Of a stretch of 64,000 nt of DNA, positions 63,769 through 64,000 are shown piece after piece. Under the pieces are notes generated by a model. It was not told the DNA's origin. It saw only the letters and a program-made list of their open reading frames with translations, and did no database searches. Origin of the DNA: Polyangium spumosum (lineage in GTDB: Bacteria > Myxococcota_A > Polyangia > Polyangiales > Polyangiaceae); assembly GCF_009649845.1 (NCBI RefSeq), contig NZ_WJIE01000006.1:248001-312000 (forward strand). Reading direction: 5' to 3'. The position numbers and the translations under genes are program-made. How positions within the stretch are numbered: position 1 is the first letter of the stretch; every line of letters begins with the position of its first letter.

Positions 63769-64000
63769 AGCGCGCTCTGCTCGGCGCTTTTGCCCTCGCG
63801 CTCGCCTGTGGCTGCGGCCCCTCGCCTGCGCCTTCCCGCGCGCCAGAACCCGCGCGTTCGAGTCAGCCGCCCCCGAGTCCGCCGCGCGAGATCAACCTGG
63901 ACGAGGAGAGCCAGGGCCCGCCCGACGCCGAGAGCTCGGCGGCGGTGCAGGTGATGCTCGAGCGGGTCGCGCGCGCGAGAGGCCTGCCGATCAAGCGGGC
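63765..64000 (+). CDS. Lipoprotein, cut by the window edge
   Basis: The first 78 codons of a gene that starts at GTG 63765, inside the rpe stop. It reads [20 protein letters not shown], a signal peptide with a lipobox at LAC, then a Pro/Ser-rich linker and the start of an acidic, helical region. The rest lies outside the window; the family cannot be told. Confidence 0.7.
   Translation, partial: MKRALLGAFALALACGCGPSPAPSRAPEPARSSQPPPSPPREINLDEESQGPPDAESSAAVQVMLERVARARGLPIKR

Overview
The window reads as chromosomal DNA of a high-G+C (around 70% by eye) myxobacterium, most likely of the Polyangiales (Sorangium/Polyangium type). The evidence is a Hanks-type Ser/Thr kinase with a zinc-ribbon head and proline-rich tail, receiver proteins with DUF4388 (PATAN) domains, many small lipoproteins and outer-membrane proteins of no known family, abundant GTG/TTG starts, and very tight packing with ATGA/GTGA overlaps. 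I see no rRNA, tRNA, CRISPR array, intact IS element or prophage. About 53 protein genes are supported, most of them housekeeping or cell-envelope genes.

Layout. 0.4-6.0 kb: Ser/Thr kinase, ABC ATPase, and two overlapping paralogous envelope proteins. 6.0-13.4 kb: zapA-bioF-bioD, two envelope proteins, a fused aroK-aroB, and aroC. Four near-perfect parS sites (ParB-binding centromere sites) lie in this block at 6442, 8448, 9129 and 12182. One is inside bioD, and one is the last palindrome of a dense nested hairpin array (8148-8463). 13.5-20.6 kb: DUF167 gene, dapF and two degenerate-receiver signalling proteins in one overlapping run, then a FIST/STAS pair and a lipoprotein. 20.8-27.3 kb: alanine dehydrogenase, a LeuB-like dehydrogenase, a Uma2 nuclease-fold protein and an 1100-residue multi-receiver protein. 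27.3-39.1 kb: a sulfatase-fold lipoprotein, a TonB-dependent receptor carrying its own TonB C-terminal domain, a hemerythrin with a histone-like tail, a TetR/acyl-CoA-dehydrogenase-like divergent pair, and Cys-rich and repeat-rich envelope proteins. 39.1-43.5 kb: a poly-G tract, aconitase with a clear intrinsic terminator, and cinA. 43.6-49.6 kb (minus strand): a cytochrome c maturation operon ccmF-ccmH-CcmI-like followed by two envelope proteins. 49.8-64 kb: a LeuA-like metallolyase, a 985-residue carboxypeptidase-regulatory-repeat/PDZ protein, lipoproteins, a HAD hydrolase, thioesterase, hpt, rarA, a TlpA-like thioredoxin, a YggS-type PLP protein, a cNMP-binding protein, a GNAT protein, rpe, and a lipoprotein cut by the window edge.

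How it fits together. The parS cluster suggests that this segment is part of the ParABS centromere region and so lies in the origin-proximal part of the chromosome, although parA/parB, dnaA and oriC are not in the window. The least explained structures are non-coding: the nested hairpin array abutting a perfect parS; a 372-bp segment flanked by 43-bp direct repeats that duplicate a gene's 3' end with only synonymous changes; four successive hairpins with covarying stems after the hemerythrin gene; and a 22-bp-phased array upstream of hpt. Several proteins keep a fold but lack catalytic residues (the sulfatase-like, FGE-like, GGDEF-like and two receiver domains), which points to binding or scaffold roles. 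All functional calls rest on motif reading, not on database searches.
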